The notes under the pieces: generated by a model
What the model was told of the DNA's origin: nothing
What the model saw: the letters and a program-made list of their open reading frames with translations, nothing else
Databases searched by the model: none
Made by a program: the position numbers and the translations under genes
In this document: in pieces, positions 6,942 to 14,453 of the stretch
Position numbering within the stretch: the stretch's first letter is position 1
Layout: each line of letters begins with the position of its first letter
Source of the DNA: SURF-24 sp964537965
Lineage (GTDB): Bacteria > Bacteroidota > Ignavibacteria > Ignavibacteriales > SURF-24
Length of the DNA: 14,662 bases
NCBI GenBank assembly: GCA_964537965.1
Contig: CAZIDB010000119.1
Span: 1-14,662, forward strand
Direction of reading: 5' to 3'

Positions 6942-7965
6942 GTCGCTCTTTTAAAGTATTAATGTTCTTAATTGTAATAGGATCAAAACCCCGCAGAACA
7001 GCAAGGTAATAACTAATCCAATCGCATAAATAAATTAAATCAAACATCCTCACCCTGAAATCATCTTCTTTACTTTCGAGGTTTATTATTTCGACGCCGG
7101 CATTTCTTATTAGTTCTGACGTTACAAGAAATCTTTTGCTAATTTGAGGATGATAATCTTTATCAATCAGGTTAACTACTTTTACATTAAATTGTTTATC
7201 CAGAAAAGATTCCCAGCCGATAATTTCATTATGGTTCATTTCAGGAATAACATTGCTGAAAGCATTTAACTTTGAATTTTCATTTATCTGGCATTTAAAC
7301 CTGTATCCAACAGATGAAATTAGGTCCCCTGCATATATAACCGGTATGAACCCGATTAAGGATTTAGCAGTTTCAATTGAAATATTTTCTTCTTTTAAGT
7401 ACTCAGCAGTTTTGTCCTTTAAGAGATTAAAGATTGAACTGACAAGTTTATCTTTCGGTTCAATTAAATTTAACTGCTGGAATATTTTTAAGACCGTAAA
7501 GAAACTTATGTATAAAGCAAATCTTGGCTGATAACCACCTTTTACAGTTATGTATGGTAAATTATTCTCTTCCGCAATCTGCTTAATTTTTCCGCCAGAG
7601 CCGACACAAATAATTTTGCATTTACGTTTCAGAGCTTCATTCAGTACAGAAATTGTTTCTTCTGTATTACCGCTATAGGATGACACGATTACGAGGGAAT
7701 TTTCATTTATAAACTTAGGTAAAGAATAACTTCTGTTTATAATAAATGGAGTTTTCAGTTCATCTGATAAAAAGTTCTGAAGAATATCCCCTGCAATAGC
7801 AGAACCGCCCAAACCTGTTAAAAGTATAGCGCTGTATTTAAGGTCTTTCATCCCGGAAACATCAAATTTATTGTTCCAGGCAAACTCAATCTGCCCATAA
7901 GAATTCTTTAGCACTTCAATTTGATTCTGAGTATCGTATTGTTTAATTAAATCATTAATTGTCAT
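6928..7965 (-). CDS. Bifunctional phosphoglucose/phosphomannose isomerase
   Basis: 345 residues, the usual length of the SIS-domain PGI/PMI family first known from archaea. These enzymes interconvert glucose-6-phosphate, or mannose-6-phosphate, with fructose-6-phosphate in the cytoplasm. Visible motifs in order: GLGGSAIAGD (51-60), SSYSGNTEET (95-104, phosphate-binding SIS loop), QPR (146-148), PEMNHNEIIGW (241-251, likely catalytic region) and the C-terminal DPITIKNINTLKERL. The ATG at 7965 is preceded by CGAGG at good distance, the clearest ribosome site in the cluster. It lies 26 bases after ptsI and overlaps the next gene by 14 bases. It could supply mannose-6-phosphate for envelope sugars or serve as the main glycolytic isomerase; the window does not decide which. 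Confidence 0.9.
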   Translation of the reverse strand: MTINDLIKQYDTQNQIEVLKNSYGQIEFAWNNKFDVSGMKDLKYSAILLTGLGGSAIAGDILQNFLSDELKTPFIINRSYSLPKFINENSLVIVSSYSGNTEETISVLNEALKRKCKIICVGSGGKIKQIAEENNLPYITVKGGYQPRFALYISFFTVLKIFQQLNLIEPKDKLVSSIFNLLKDKTAEYLKEENISIETAKSLIGFIPVIYAGDLISSVGYRFKCQINENSKLNAFSNVIPEMNHNEIIGWESFLDKQFNVKVVNLIDKDYHPQISKRFLVTSELIRNAGVEIINLESKEDDFRVRMFDLIYLCDWISYYLAVLRGFDPITIKNINTLKERLANP

Positions 7966-7991
7966 TATAACCTCGGAGTGAATAAATCAGA

Positions 7992-9749
7992 TTAAAAAAT
8001 ATTTTGTGATCTTTCGATTTGATTGTCTTTAAAAAATTTATCTATCTTCTGCGTTATCTGTTCAATGCCAACACAGTGCAGGCATTCATCGGCAAGTATC
8101 CTCGCTTTTTCATAGCTCATACTTCTAATTATTTTTTTGATATACGGAATTGCAGCCGGTGAAGTACTTAGCGAATCCAATCCCATTCCAACAAGTAAAG
8201 GAACTGCGAAAGTATTTGCAGCCATCTCTCCGCACATACTTACAATTGCATTTGCCTGCTTGCTGTCTTTAATAACATGGTTTATTGTTTTAACAACTGC
8301 AGGATGAAATTCCTGGTATTGCAAAGACACGTTCTCATTGCCGCGGTCAACAGCAAGTAAAAACTGGATTAAATCATTTGTACCGATACTTAGAAAATCC
8401 ACTTCGTTTGCAAATTCCTTAGCCATAACAGCAACAGATGGAATTTCAACCATTACACCAAGCTTAATATGGTCGTCAAATTTTTTCTTCGCCTTTTTAA
8501 GTTCCTCTTTACAATTCTGGATAAGGTGCTTTGTTAATCTTACTTCGTGTATTGAAGATACCATCGGGAGCATAAATTTAATGTTCTTCAAAATGCTTGC
8601 TCTTAAAACTGCCCTTATCTGTGTTTCAAATATTTCTACATTATCCAGGAGGAATCTTATTCCGCGCCAACCCAAGAAAGGATTTGGTTCTTTAATATCA
8701 TACGGCAGGAATTTATCCCCGCCGACGTCAAATGCTCTAATGATCATGTATTCGGGATAAATCTTTGAAGCAATTTCAGAATACATTCTAAACTGCTCAT
8801 CCTCATCAGGAAAAGTATCCATTTCTCCGAATACCTGCTCTGTTCTCAGAAGCCCAATTCCTTTTGAACCACTCTGTATAAGTATTTCAATTTCTTCGGG
8901 AACATCAATGTTGCTTCGTAAAATAATTTCTTTCTTATCCAGTGTAACAGCAGGTTTGTCCCTGAGATTTAAGAGCTCTTTATCGTACTGATCTAATTTT
9001 TCAAGTTTCTGGTTATAATAATCTAATTGTTCTTCCGAAGGATTTATTATTGCATAACCATTAAACCCGTCAATAATCAGCATGTCGCCATCTTTAACTC
9101 TTTTGGTTGCATCGTGCGTTCCCAGTACTGCCGGAATTTTAAGTGAGCGTGCAACAATAGCGGCATGAGAAGTTAGTCCGCCAAAGTCAGTAAGAAATCC
9201 TTTTACATTACTTTTGGAAAAGAGTATTGTATCTGCCGGTGTAAGGTTGGAAGTAACAATAATTGAATTTTCCGGCAGCTTTGATTTTAGTCTTTTCTTT
9301 TTAAGATTTCTGATGATCCTGTTCTTAATATCATCAATATCATGAGAGCGTTCCTTTAAATAATATTCTTCGCTTGCATTCATTAAATCAGTATACCTGG
9401 AAATTTCCCTGTTAACAATAAACTCGGGTAATTTCTTTTCTTCAACTATACCTTTTGTAATTAACTCCAGTAAAACGGGGTCATCAAGAATCATAATCTG
9501 GGCTTCAAAAATTGCGGCTCTTTTTTCACCCATCTTTTCATTAGCATAGCTAAGGATTTTATTCAATTCGTGTTTGGATCTGTCGAGGGCATCATAAAGA
9601 CTTTTTATTGCTTCATCAGTATTTTCAACCGCCCCGTCGAATACATCAAGTTTTTCCTTTGAATACAAAAAAGCCATTGAAATGGATATACCCGGAGCGC
9701 CGGAAATTCCGGTAATAATGTTTGGGCTAAGTGTAAATTTGTTTTTCAA
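7992..9749 (-). CDS. ptsI: PTS enzyme I (phosphoenolpyruvate-protein phosphotransferase)
   Basis: 585 residues, close to E. coli enzyme I (575). It takes phosphate from phosphoenolpyruvate and passes it to HPr. The N-terminal domain carries FGGLTSHAAIVARSL with phospho-accepting His195 (E. coli His189). The PEP-binding barrel has GIGLLRTEQVF (298-308), IIRAFDVGGDK (336-346), the metal-site GVMVEIPSVA (431-440), SIGTNDLIQF (454-463) and DRGNE. The catalytic Cys506 lies in SMCGEMA (E. coli Cys502). All key residues are present, so it should be active. The start is TTG and overlaps the ptsH stop by four bases (TTGA). The next Met is residue 25, past the conserved GISGAPGI segment, and AGAGGA lies upstream. 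No sugar-specific enzyme II gene is in the window, so its final phosphate acceptors are unknown. Confidence 0.95.
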   Translation of the reverse strand: MKNKFTLSPNIITGISGAPGISISMAFLYSKEKLDVFDGAVENTDEAIKSLYDALDRSKHELNKILSYANEKMGEKRAAIFEAQIMILDDPVLLELITKGIVEEKKLPEFIVNREISRYTDLMNASEEYYLKERSHDIDDIKNRIIRNLKKKRLKSKLPENSIIVTSNLTPADTILFSKSNVKGFLTDFGGLTSHAAIVARSLKIPAVLGTHDATKRVKDGDMLIIDGFNGYAIINPSEEQLDYYNQKLEKLDQYDKELLNLRDKPAVTLDKKEIILRSNIDVPEEIEILIQSGSKGIGLLRTEQVFGEMDTFPDEDEQFRMYSEIASKIYPEYMIIRAFDVGGDKFLPYDIKEPNPFLGWRGIRFLLDNVEIFETQIRAVLRASILKNIKFMLPMVSSIHEVRLTKHLIQNCKEELKKAKKKFDDHIKLGVMVEIPSVAVMAKEFANEVDFLSIGTNDLIQFLLAVDRGNENVSLQYQEFHPAVVKTINHVIKDSKQANAIVSMCGEMAANTFAVPLLVGMGLDSLSTSPAAIPYIKKIIRSMSYEKARILADECLHCVGIEQITQKIDKFFKDNQIERSQNIF

Positions 9750-10012
9750 AGTTCGTCAAATCCTCTGTTAAAATAATCAGCAATTTCTGCGGAGGCTTCA
9801 TTTTCATCCGGACCGTCAAAAGTAAGAACCAATTCAGAACCTTTTTCGGCAGCTAAAGTCATTACTCCAATAATGCTTTTGCCGTTTATGTGAAGTCCGT
9901 CCTTATTAATAAAAAATTCTGATTTATACTTTGCTGCCAGCTTAACTATTGTAGCTGCCGGTCTTGTATGTAAACCTGCATTGTTTACAATTTTTACTAC
10001 GATTTCAAGCAT
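9746..10012 (-). CDS. ptsH: HPr phosphocarrier protein
   Basis: 88 residues, the normal length for HPr. It accepts phosphate from enzyme I on His15 within AGLHTRPAA (12-20). It also has the regulatory site NGKSIIGVMTLAAEKG with Ser46, the residue phosphorylated by HPr kinase/phosphorylase in bacteria that have that enzyme. Both sites look intact, so dual phosphorylation is possible. It lies two bases after the polyprenyl synthase gene and overlaps ptsI by four bases. No Shine-Dalgarno is visible before its ATG, so it probably depends on re-initiation by ribosomes from the gene upstream. A role as a regulator of carbon use is inferred because no transporter components lie nearby. Confidence 0.95.
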   Translation of the reverse strand: MLEIVVKIVNNAGLHTRPAATIVKLAAKYKSEFFINKDGLHINGKSIIGVMTLAAEKGSELVLTFDGPDENEASAEIADYFNRGFDEL

Positions 10013-10014
10013 AT

Positions 10015-10995
10015 TTAATAATTTCGGTCAATTAGTGAATTAGTAAGATTAACAAGAGCAAGGCTTTTCTGTTCATCAAAAATCTCAAGTTGTTTTAACG
10101 CTTTGCCAATATATTTTTTAACTTCATCTTTTGCCTTTTCAATTATTCCAAGCCTAAGATAAATTTCTTTATAATCATTTACCAGCTTTTTATCCACACC
10201 TTTATTTTTAATAAGCAATTTAAGTTTATTCAAATCTTTTCCGCGTGCTGTTTCAACTGCGGAAAGAAGCAGAAAAGTTTTTTTCCCTTCAACAATATCG
10301 CCGCCAATAAATTTACCAAAATCTGCTTCCCTTGCAAAAACATCAAGCAGATCATCCTGAATCTGAAACGCAATGCCAAGATACCTGCCAAATAAAGTGA
10401 GCGCTTTAATTTCCGGTTCGGTTGCATTTGCTAACTGCGCACCAATAGAAGTACTTGTTTCAATTAATGCAGCAGTTTTCTTCTCAATCATTTTAAAATA
10501 TTGTTTTAAAGTAACCGAGCTGTTGGTTTCAAAATCTTTATCAAGACTCTGCCCCTCGCACACTTCCACAACTCCATTTGTAAAAGTATCAACAATTCTA
10601 TTAGTATTATTAGTGCAATCTTTAATAAGATATTTATAAGCAATGGCTAACAGGTTATCACCGGTAAGAATTGCAGTACTAAGGTTATACTTTTTATGGA
10701 TTGTAGCCTTGCCGTGTCTTTTATCCGAGTTGTCCATTATATCGTCATGTACAAGAGTAAAATTATGTAACAATTCTACTGCGATGGCTGCGTTAATAAC
10801 TCCGGTTACGTTTCCTTTAACTGTTTTGTATGCTAACATAACAAGCAGCGGTCTTAGTCTTTTTCCGCCGCCCTCAAGAATATAGCTGCTTGGTTCATAT
10901 ATTGATTGCGGCTGCTTTCCTGTAAACAATTTCTCAAGCTTATTTTCTATTTGCTTTCTAAGTTTTATTATTTCTTTTTCATGGGATGAAGACAT
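10015..10995 (-). CDS. Polyprenyl diphosphate synthase (short chain, C15-C20 type)
   Basis: 326 residues from the ATG at 10995. A longer frame reaches 11139 but overlaps fni by 142 bases and adds 48 residues unlike the family, so it is rejected. The enzyme condenses isopentenyl diphosphate with allylic diphosphates. Motifs: GGGKRLRP (42-49), first Asp-rich motif DDIMD (84-88) in LVHDDIMDNSDKRHG, KKTAALI (172-178), second Asp-rich motif DDLLD (214-218) and GGDIVEGKKT (231-240). The first motif lacks the two-residue insertion of bacterial type II enzymes. Phe79, five residues before it, is the kind of bulky residue that limits chain length, so farnesyl or geranylgeranyl diphosphate is likely. 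It follows fni by two bases; that enzyme supplies its substrates. Confidence 0.88.
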   Translation of the reverse strand: MSSSHEKEIIKLRKQIENKLEKLFTGKQPQSIYEPSSYILEGGGKRLRPLLVMLAYKTVKGNVTGVINAAIAVELLHNFTLVHDDIMDNSDKRHGKATIHKKYNLSTAILTGDNLLAIAYKYLIKDCTNNTNRIVDTFTNGVVEVCEGQSLDKDFETNSSVTLKQYFKMIEKKTAALIETSTSIGAQLANATEPEIKALTLFGRYLGIAFQIQDDLLDVFAREADFGKFIGGDIVEGKKTFLLLSAVETARGKDLNKLKLLIKNKGVDKKLVNDYKEIYLRLGIIEKAKDEVKKYIGKALKQLEIFDEQKSLALVNLTNSLIDRNY

Positions 10996-10997
10996 AA

Positions 10998-12053
10998 CTA
11001 TTTCCGAATTTCCTTTAAACCGTTTTTCTTTAATTGATTTAATGATCTGCTGTTTGTAAGATACATTACTTTCTTTACCGTATCGAACCAGCTGAGAATT
11101 AATTTTTCTACACCGGCAATACCTGATTGATCTAGACATTGTAAAATTATCCTTGCAGAAGCAACAACATCAGACCCAAGAGCCAATGCTTTTGCGGCAT
11201 CCATTCCATTGTTTATTCCGCCGGATCCGATAAGCATAAAATTAAAATGATTTTTCAGTTTCTTTATTTCACAAATGCAGTCAGCAGTTGGAATTCCCCA
11301 ATCCCAGAATTCAATCCCTCTATCATCTTTATTGCGAAGTATTTCCACACCGGCCCAGCTTGTGCCGCCAGCGCCGGCAACATCAATTCCTTTTACACCG
11401 GCTTCAAGTAATTTTTTTGCAGCTTTTCTGTTTATTCCCGCTCCAACTTCCTTAACGATGATTGGCAAACTTACTTTATTGCAAATCCTTTCAAGGGATT
11501 TAAGAAACCCTTTAAAGTTTGGTTCGCCGTTTTTCTGTAGTAATTCCTGCAAAGGATTAACATGAATTACAAACGCATCCGCTTCAATTAGTTCTGCTAA
11601 ATATTTTATTTTATCTTCAGGTTTGTCAGATAAAATCTGTGCTGCTCCAATATTTCCCAGGATAGGAATATTTGGCGCATTCTTCCGGATAATTTTATAA
11701 GAATTATGGTGAATATCATTTTCAAGAGCTTGTCTCTGGCTTCCAACACCAAGAGCAATGTTTAAATTATTTGCAGCCACTGCAAGCATAGCATTAATAT
11801 TTTCCGCTTCCATTGTTCCGCCGGTCATACAGGAAATTAAAAACGGAAAATCAATCACTTTATTATAGAATTTAGATGACAGCTTTATCTTTTCAATTTC
11901 CATTTCAGTAATAGCGTAATGAGAAAATTCATACTTATCAAATCCATTTGATTTTTCTCTGAAAGCAACCTTGTCCGTAAGACATAATTCAATGTGCCCT
12001 TTTTTTCTTATTGAAGTAGTATCGCTCATATTACAGGTGATTTTATCATTCAT
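10998..12053 (-). CDS. fni: Type 2 isopentenyl-diphosphate delta-isomerase
   Basis: 351 residues, typical for this FMN- and NAD(P)H-dependent enzyme, which interconverts isopentenyl and dimethylallyl diphosphate. Motifs in order: RKKGHIELCL (16-25), ISCMTGGT (73-80), LGVGSQRQALE (101-111), GNIGAAQ (133-139), HVNPLQEL with catalytic Gln169 (164-171), IIVKEVGAGI (198-207), GIDVAGAGGTSWAG (222-235) and the FMN phosphate loop IGSGGINNGMDAAKALALG (275-293). The start is the ATG at 12053; a second ATG at residue 9 (12029) fits the usual short family N-terminus equally well, and neither has a clear Shine-Dalgarno. It is the first gene of the eight-gene cluster and follows a 225-bp gap with a TATAAT box. 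Its substrates feed the synthase encoded next. Confidence 0.93.
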   Translation of the reverse strand: MNDKITCNMSDTTSIRKKGHIELCLTDKVAFREKSNGFDKYEFSHYAITEMEIEKIKLSSKFYNKVIDFPFLISCMTGGTMEAENINAMLAVAANNLNIALGVGSQRQALENDIHHNSYKIIRKNAPNIPILGNIGAAQILSDKPEDKIKYLAELIEADAFVIHVNPLQELLQKNGEPNFKGFLKSLERICNKVSLPIIVKEVGAGINRKAAKKLLEAGVKGIDVAGAGGTSWAGVEILRNKDDRGIEFWDWGIPTADCICEIKKLKNHFNFMLIGSGGINNGMDAAKALALGSDVVASARIILQCLDQSGIAGVEKLILSWFDTVKKVMYLTNSRSLNQLKKNGLKEIRK

Positions 12054-12076
12054 TTATTGTTCGTTAAAATATTAAA

Positions 12077-12123
12077 ATTATAAGATAAATTCATTTATTT
12101 GATTTTAATCTTCGAATGAAGAT
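12077..12123 (-). promoter_or_regulatory. Candidate promoter and palindrome upstream of fni
   Basis: On the minus strand a perfect TATAAT (12082 to 12077) lies 23 bases before the fni ATG; no good -35 element is seen at the expected distance. A perfect 6-bp inverted repeat, ATCTTC-GAAT-GAAGAT (12108-12123), lies just upstream of where the -35 would be and could be a binding site for a dimeric regulator. The AT-rich context makes both uncertain. Confidence 0.35.
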
Positions 12124-12234
12124 GCATTTAGAAATAAGTGGGATTATTCAAATTTTATTGCAAGCTTGTTTTAAATGAAACGATTCTATACAAGGAAAGT
12201 TTATTTTGACTGATAGAGCAAACTTCATAAGAAA

Positions 12235-12254
12235 GATAGAGGCAACACCTCTAC
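12235..12254 (-). terminator. Hairpin downstream of the flavin oxidoreductase gene
   Basis: TAGAGG (12237-12242), loop CAACA and CCTCTA (12248-12253) form a perfect 6-bp stem 25 bases past the stop at 12279. On the minus strand the stem is followed by ATCTTTCTTA, which is T-rich but not a full T-run. It may be a weak intrinsic terminator separating this gene from the fni cluster. Its ends also resemble the GTAGAG/CTCTAC termini of the palindrome at 748-787, so it may be a worn member of the same repeat family. Confidence 0.45.
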
Positions 12255-12278
12255 CCTTCTGTTAAAAGAAAACTAACT

Positions 12279-13661
12279 TTACGGTTTGATATTATAATTC
12301 TGATTAAAAATATTCTCAGGATCATATTTTCTTTTTATCTGCCTAAGTCTTTCAAATGTTGTGTCTGGATAAATATCATTTATATTTTCTTTTTCACTTG
12401 TGAAATTAACATAAATACCTTCACCAAATTTCTCAAGCGATTTCCACGGCTGCAATACGGCTTCCATCTGACTTTCGGTGAATGATGCCGGAGCAATTAT
12501 ACCGGCACCAATTATAAACTTGCTGCTTCTAAAAGCAAACGCAGTTGCATCAGGGGCTATCCTGTTGTTCTCACCATTTATACTTCTAACTTGCAGAACA
12601 GGACTATTCTCTTTACCGCATATCCCGGAAAGTTCTCTAATCAGGTCATCGCTTAATTCCTGAGTGAAAAAATTCTTAATAGTTATTTTTATTTCTGCAG
12701 GCGGATGCATTGAATCTTCAAGAACATCCGGGTAATTCATCTCTTTAACATTTTCCTGAACCACCGTTCCCCACTTCATAAATGGTTCAATTGCTTTTTT
12801 CGATTTAGAATTCAGTTTACCCGCATAACATAATAAAATATAAATACCGGCAGGCATTCCAAAAAGTGCAGGCATAATACGAATAGTGCTATTAAGATTT
12901 TCATCTGCTTCACTCATATAATCCTTCCATCCTTTTAAAACACTCTGAATATCTTCCATTCCATATTGAATTGTACCAAAAACAACTTTATCAATCTTAC
13001 GTGCTATAAATTCAAAATTAGTTACGATACAGAAATTACCGCCGCCGCCACGAATTGCCCAGAAAAGATCATTATTTTCTTCCTTACTAATCCTTATAAT
13101 TGAACCATCTGCTAAGACTGCATCTGCCGCAACAAGGCTATCGATTGTAAAACCGTACTTGCGGACCATCCATCCGATTCCACCACCAAGAACTAATCCG
13201 CCAACACCAACAGATTTCGTATCGCCGGATGAGATTGCAAGCCTATGAGGTTCTAATTCTTTGGCGACATCACCCCATTTTGCACCGGCACCAACTCTGA
13301 CAATTCCATTTGATTTGTCAACTACTTCCACCTTGTTAAAGTTAGATAAATCGATAACAATACCACCGTCATTTGTAGCCAACCCGGTAGAACCGTGTCC
13401 GCCTGAACGGGCTGAGATTACCAGTGAATTTGATACTGCAAAATTTATAGCTGCAGAAACATCATTATTATCCAATGGCTGAACAACCAAAGCCGGAGAT
13501 CCTTTTTTAGAATATACTTCTCTTAACTGCTCGTACAGAGCATCTTCAGGTAATGTGATTTCCCCTTTGAATGTCTCTTTTAGTTTTTCCAGACCAGTAA
13601 GATTAGATAAAGAATGTCTTGCAATTTTCCATTCCTGAAAATTTGCTTCTTCTTTAAACAT
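12279..13661 (-). CDS. FAD-dependent oxidoreductase, berberine-bridge (BBE) type
   Basis: 460 residues with a PCMH-type FAD-binding domain and a C-terminal BBE segment. SARSGGHGSTG (83-93) holds His89, the usual site of covalent FAD attachment. SVGVGGLVLGGGIGWMVRKYG (starting at Ser150) is the second FAD motif, followed by RGGGGNFCIVTNFEF (204-218). The C-terminus has RKYDPENIFNQNYNI, the BBE signature. Such enzymes oxidise alcohols, sugars or specialised metabolites with oxygen; the substrate here cannot be told. In bicovalent members a Cys stands three residues before the VG of the second motif; here it is Thr148, so FAD is probably held by His89 alone. No export signal is visible, so it is probably cytoplasmic. 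The ATG at 13661 follows AAAAGGGC at a longish spacing. It stands apart from its neighbours by gaps of 225 and 289 bases and is probably transcribed alone. Confidence 0.88.
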   Translation of the reverse strand: MFKEEANFQEWKIARHSLSNLTGLEKLKETFKGEITLPEDALYEQLREVYSKKGSPALVVQPLDNNDVSAAINFAVSNSLVISARSGGHGSTGLATNDGGIVIDLSNFNKVEVVDKSNGIVRVGAGAKWGDVAKELEPHRLAISSGDTKSVGVGGLVLGGGIGWMVRKYGFTIDSLVAADAVLADGSIIRISKEENNDLFWAIRGGGGNFCIVTNFEFIARKIDKVVFGTIQYGMEDIQSVLKGWKDYMSEADENLNSTIRIMPALFGMPAGIYILLCYAGKLNSKSKKAIEPFMKWGTVVQENVKEMNYPDVLEDSMHPPAEIKITIKNFFTQELSDDLIRELSGICGKENSPVLQVRSINGENNRIAPDATAFAFRSSKFIIGAGIIAPASFTESQMEAVLQPWKSLEKFGEGIYVNFTSEKENINDIYPDTTFERLRQIKRKYDPENIFNQNYNIKP

Positions 13662-13895
13662 AGTTTTTTTGCCCTTTTAATAATTAAATATATTTGAATT
13701 AACTACTTAAATATTTCCCTTAAATTTTTTCAATGATTTTCTGAACGGATTGCAGAAATAGCGCTGTTATTTATAATAAAGTAAAAAGATTTTATTTATA
13801 CAAGTAAGCCGGAGATTAGAAATAAATTTTACCCAAATGAATAAAACCTTTTCATCCAATTAAAATAGATAATGCAAACAATCATCATCCATTCG

Positions 13896-13951
13896 ATCCT
13901 ACAATCCTACAATCCTTCAATCCCAAAATCCTTCAATCCTAACATCCGTTC
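13896..13951. repeat. 8-bp tandem array
   Basis: Seven consecutive octamers, each starting ATCC: ATCCTACA twice, then ATCCTTCA, ATCCCAAA, ATCCTTCA, ATCCTAAC and ATCCGTTC. The last base of the array is the last base of the stop codon of the SRPBCC gene, so on the minus strand the array begins right at translation stop. Further ATC-rich sequence (13881-13890) lies at the other edge. The rest of the 289-bp gap (13662-13895) is AT-rich; it must hold the promoter of the flavin oxidoreductase gene, but no box is convincing. Confidence 0.8.
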
Positions 13952-14397
13952 TACTTCTCAGAAATCTCTTTAAGCTTTTCCAATGCTATTGGCCATTTAT
14001 CCTCAAACTCCTGCTTAAATTCTTCAACCGTATCCGTGTCAATCAGTAATTCAGTTTTACCACCCTTATTTTTGAATGTATAATTTTCGTGCGCTCCACT
14101 CCATACTTTAACCTCCGGACTTGTCATATCTTCTTTACCATCCTTAATCATTCCAAGATGTTCAATTGAAATAAATTCGTGCAGACGGTTTTCTTCAATT
14201 CTGCTGACCATACCCATTTCACCGGTATCACCGGGAGCAAGAAATAATATTTTACTTCCTTTGCTCCAGCTACCAATAAAATGAGAGCCGGGCATAAAAA
14301 CTTCTGTCCATATTTTATATGTTTCTTCGCCAAGCATCTTATCCCAGACTTTTTCCTTTGGCGCATCAATTAAAATAGAGAAATGTAATTTTAACAT
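13951..14397 (-). CDS. SRPBCC (START-like / AHSA1-type) domain protein
   Basis: 148 residues, one SRPBCC helix-grip domain. The N-terminal strand LHFSILIDAPKEKVWDKMLGEETYKIWTEVF (positions 3-33) is the family hallmark: beta strand, I-x-A-P-x-x-x-V-W, then the helix with a tryptophan. It continues with KGSKILFLAPG (46-56), the MVSRIEENRLHEFISIEHLG stretch and the long C-terminal helix FKQEFEDKWPIALEKLKEIS. These proteins bind hydrophobic ligands; no substrate can be named. The ATG is preceded by AGAAAGGATG, a good Shine-Dalgarno at eight bases. It lies 56 bases after the stop of the VOC gene and probably shares its transcript; the two families often occur together in bacterial genomes (general knowledge). 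Confidence 0.85.
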   Translation of the reverse strand: MLKLHFSILIDAPKEKVWDKMLGEETYKIWTEVFMPGSHFIGSWSKGSKILFLAPGDTGEMGMVSRIEENRLHEFISIEHLGMIKDGKEDMTSPEVKVWSGAHENYTFKNKGGKTELLIDTDTVEEFKQEFEDKWPIALEKLKEISEK

Positions 14398-14453
14398 TGT
14401 TTCATCCTTTCTTCATTTGATGAACGTTTTATTAAAGAACAAAATGATTTTGA

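Noticed and set aside
8338..8760. Plus-strand open frame of 140 codons
   Set aside because: It is antisense to the strongly conserved PEP-binding domain of ptsI, so it is a shadow frame.
10996..11139. N-terminal extension of the polyprenyl synthase
   Set aside because: It lies wholly inside the end of fni in another frame, and the encoded 48 residues do not resemble the family. The ATG at 10995 gives the normal length.
14412..14424. Short palindrome TTCAT-TTG-ATGAA before the SRPBCC gene
   Set aside because: The stem is only 5 bp in AT-rich sequence; this is expected by chance and no regulator site could be argued.
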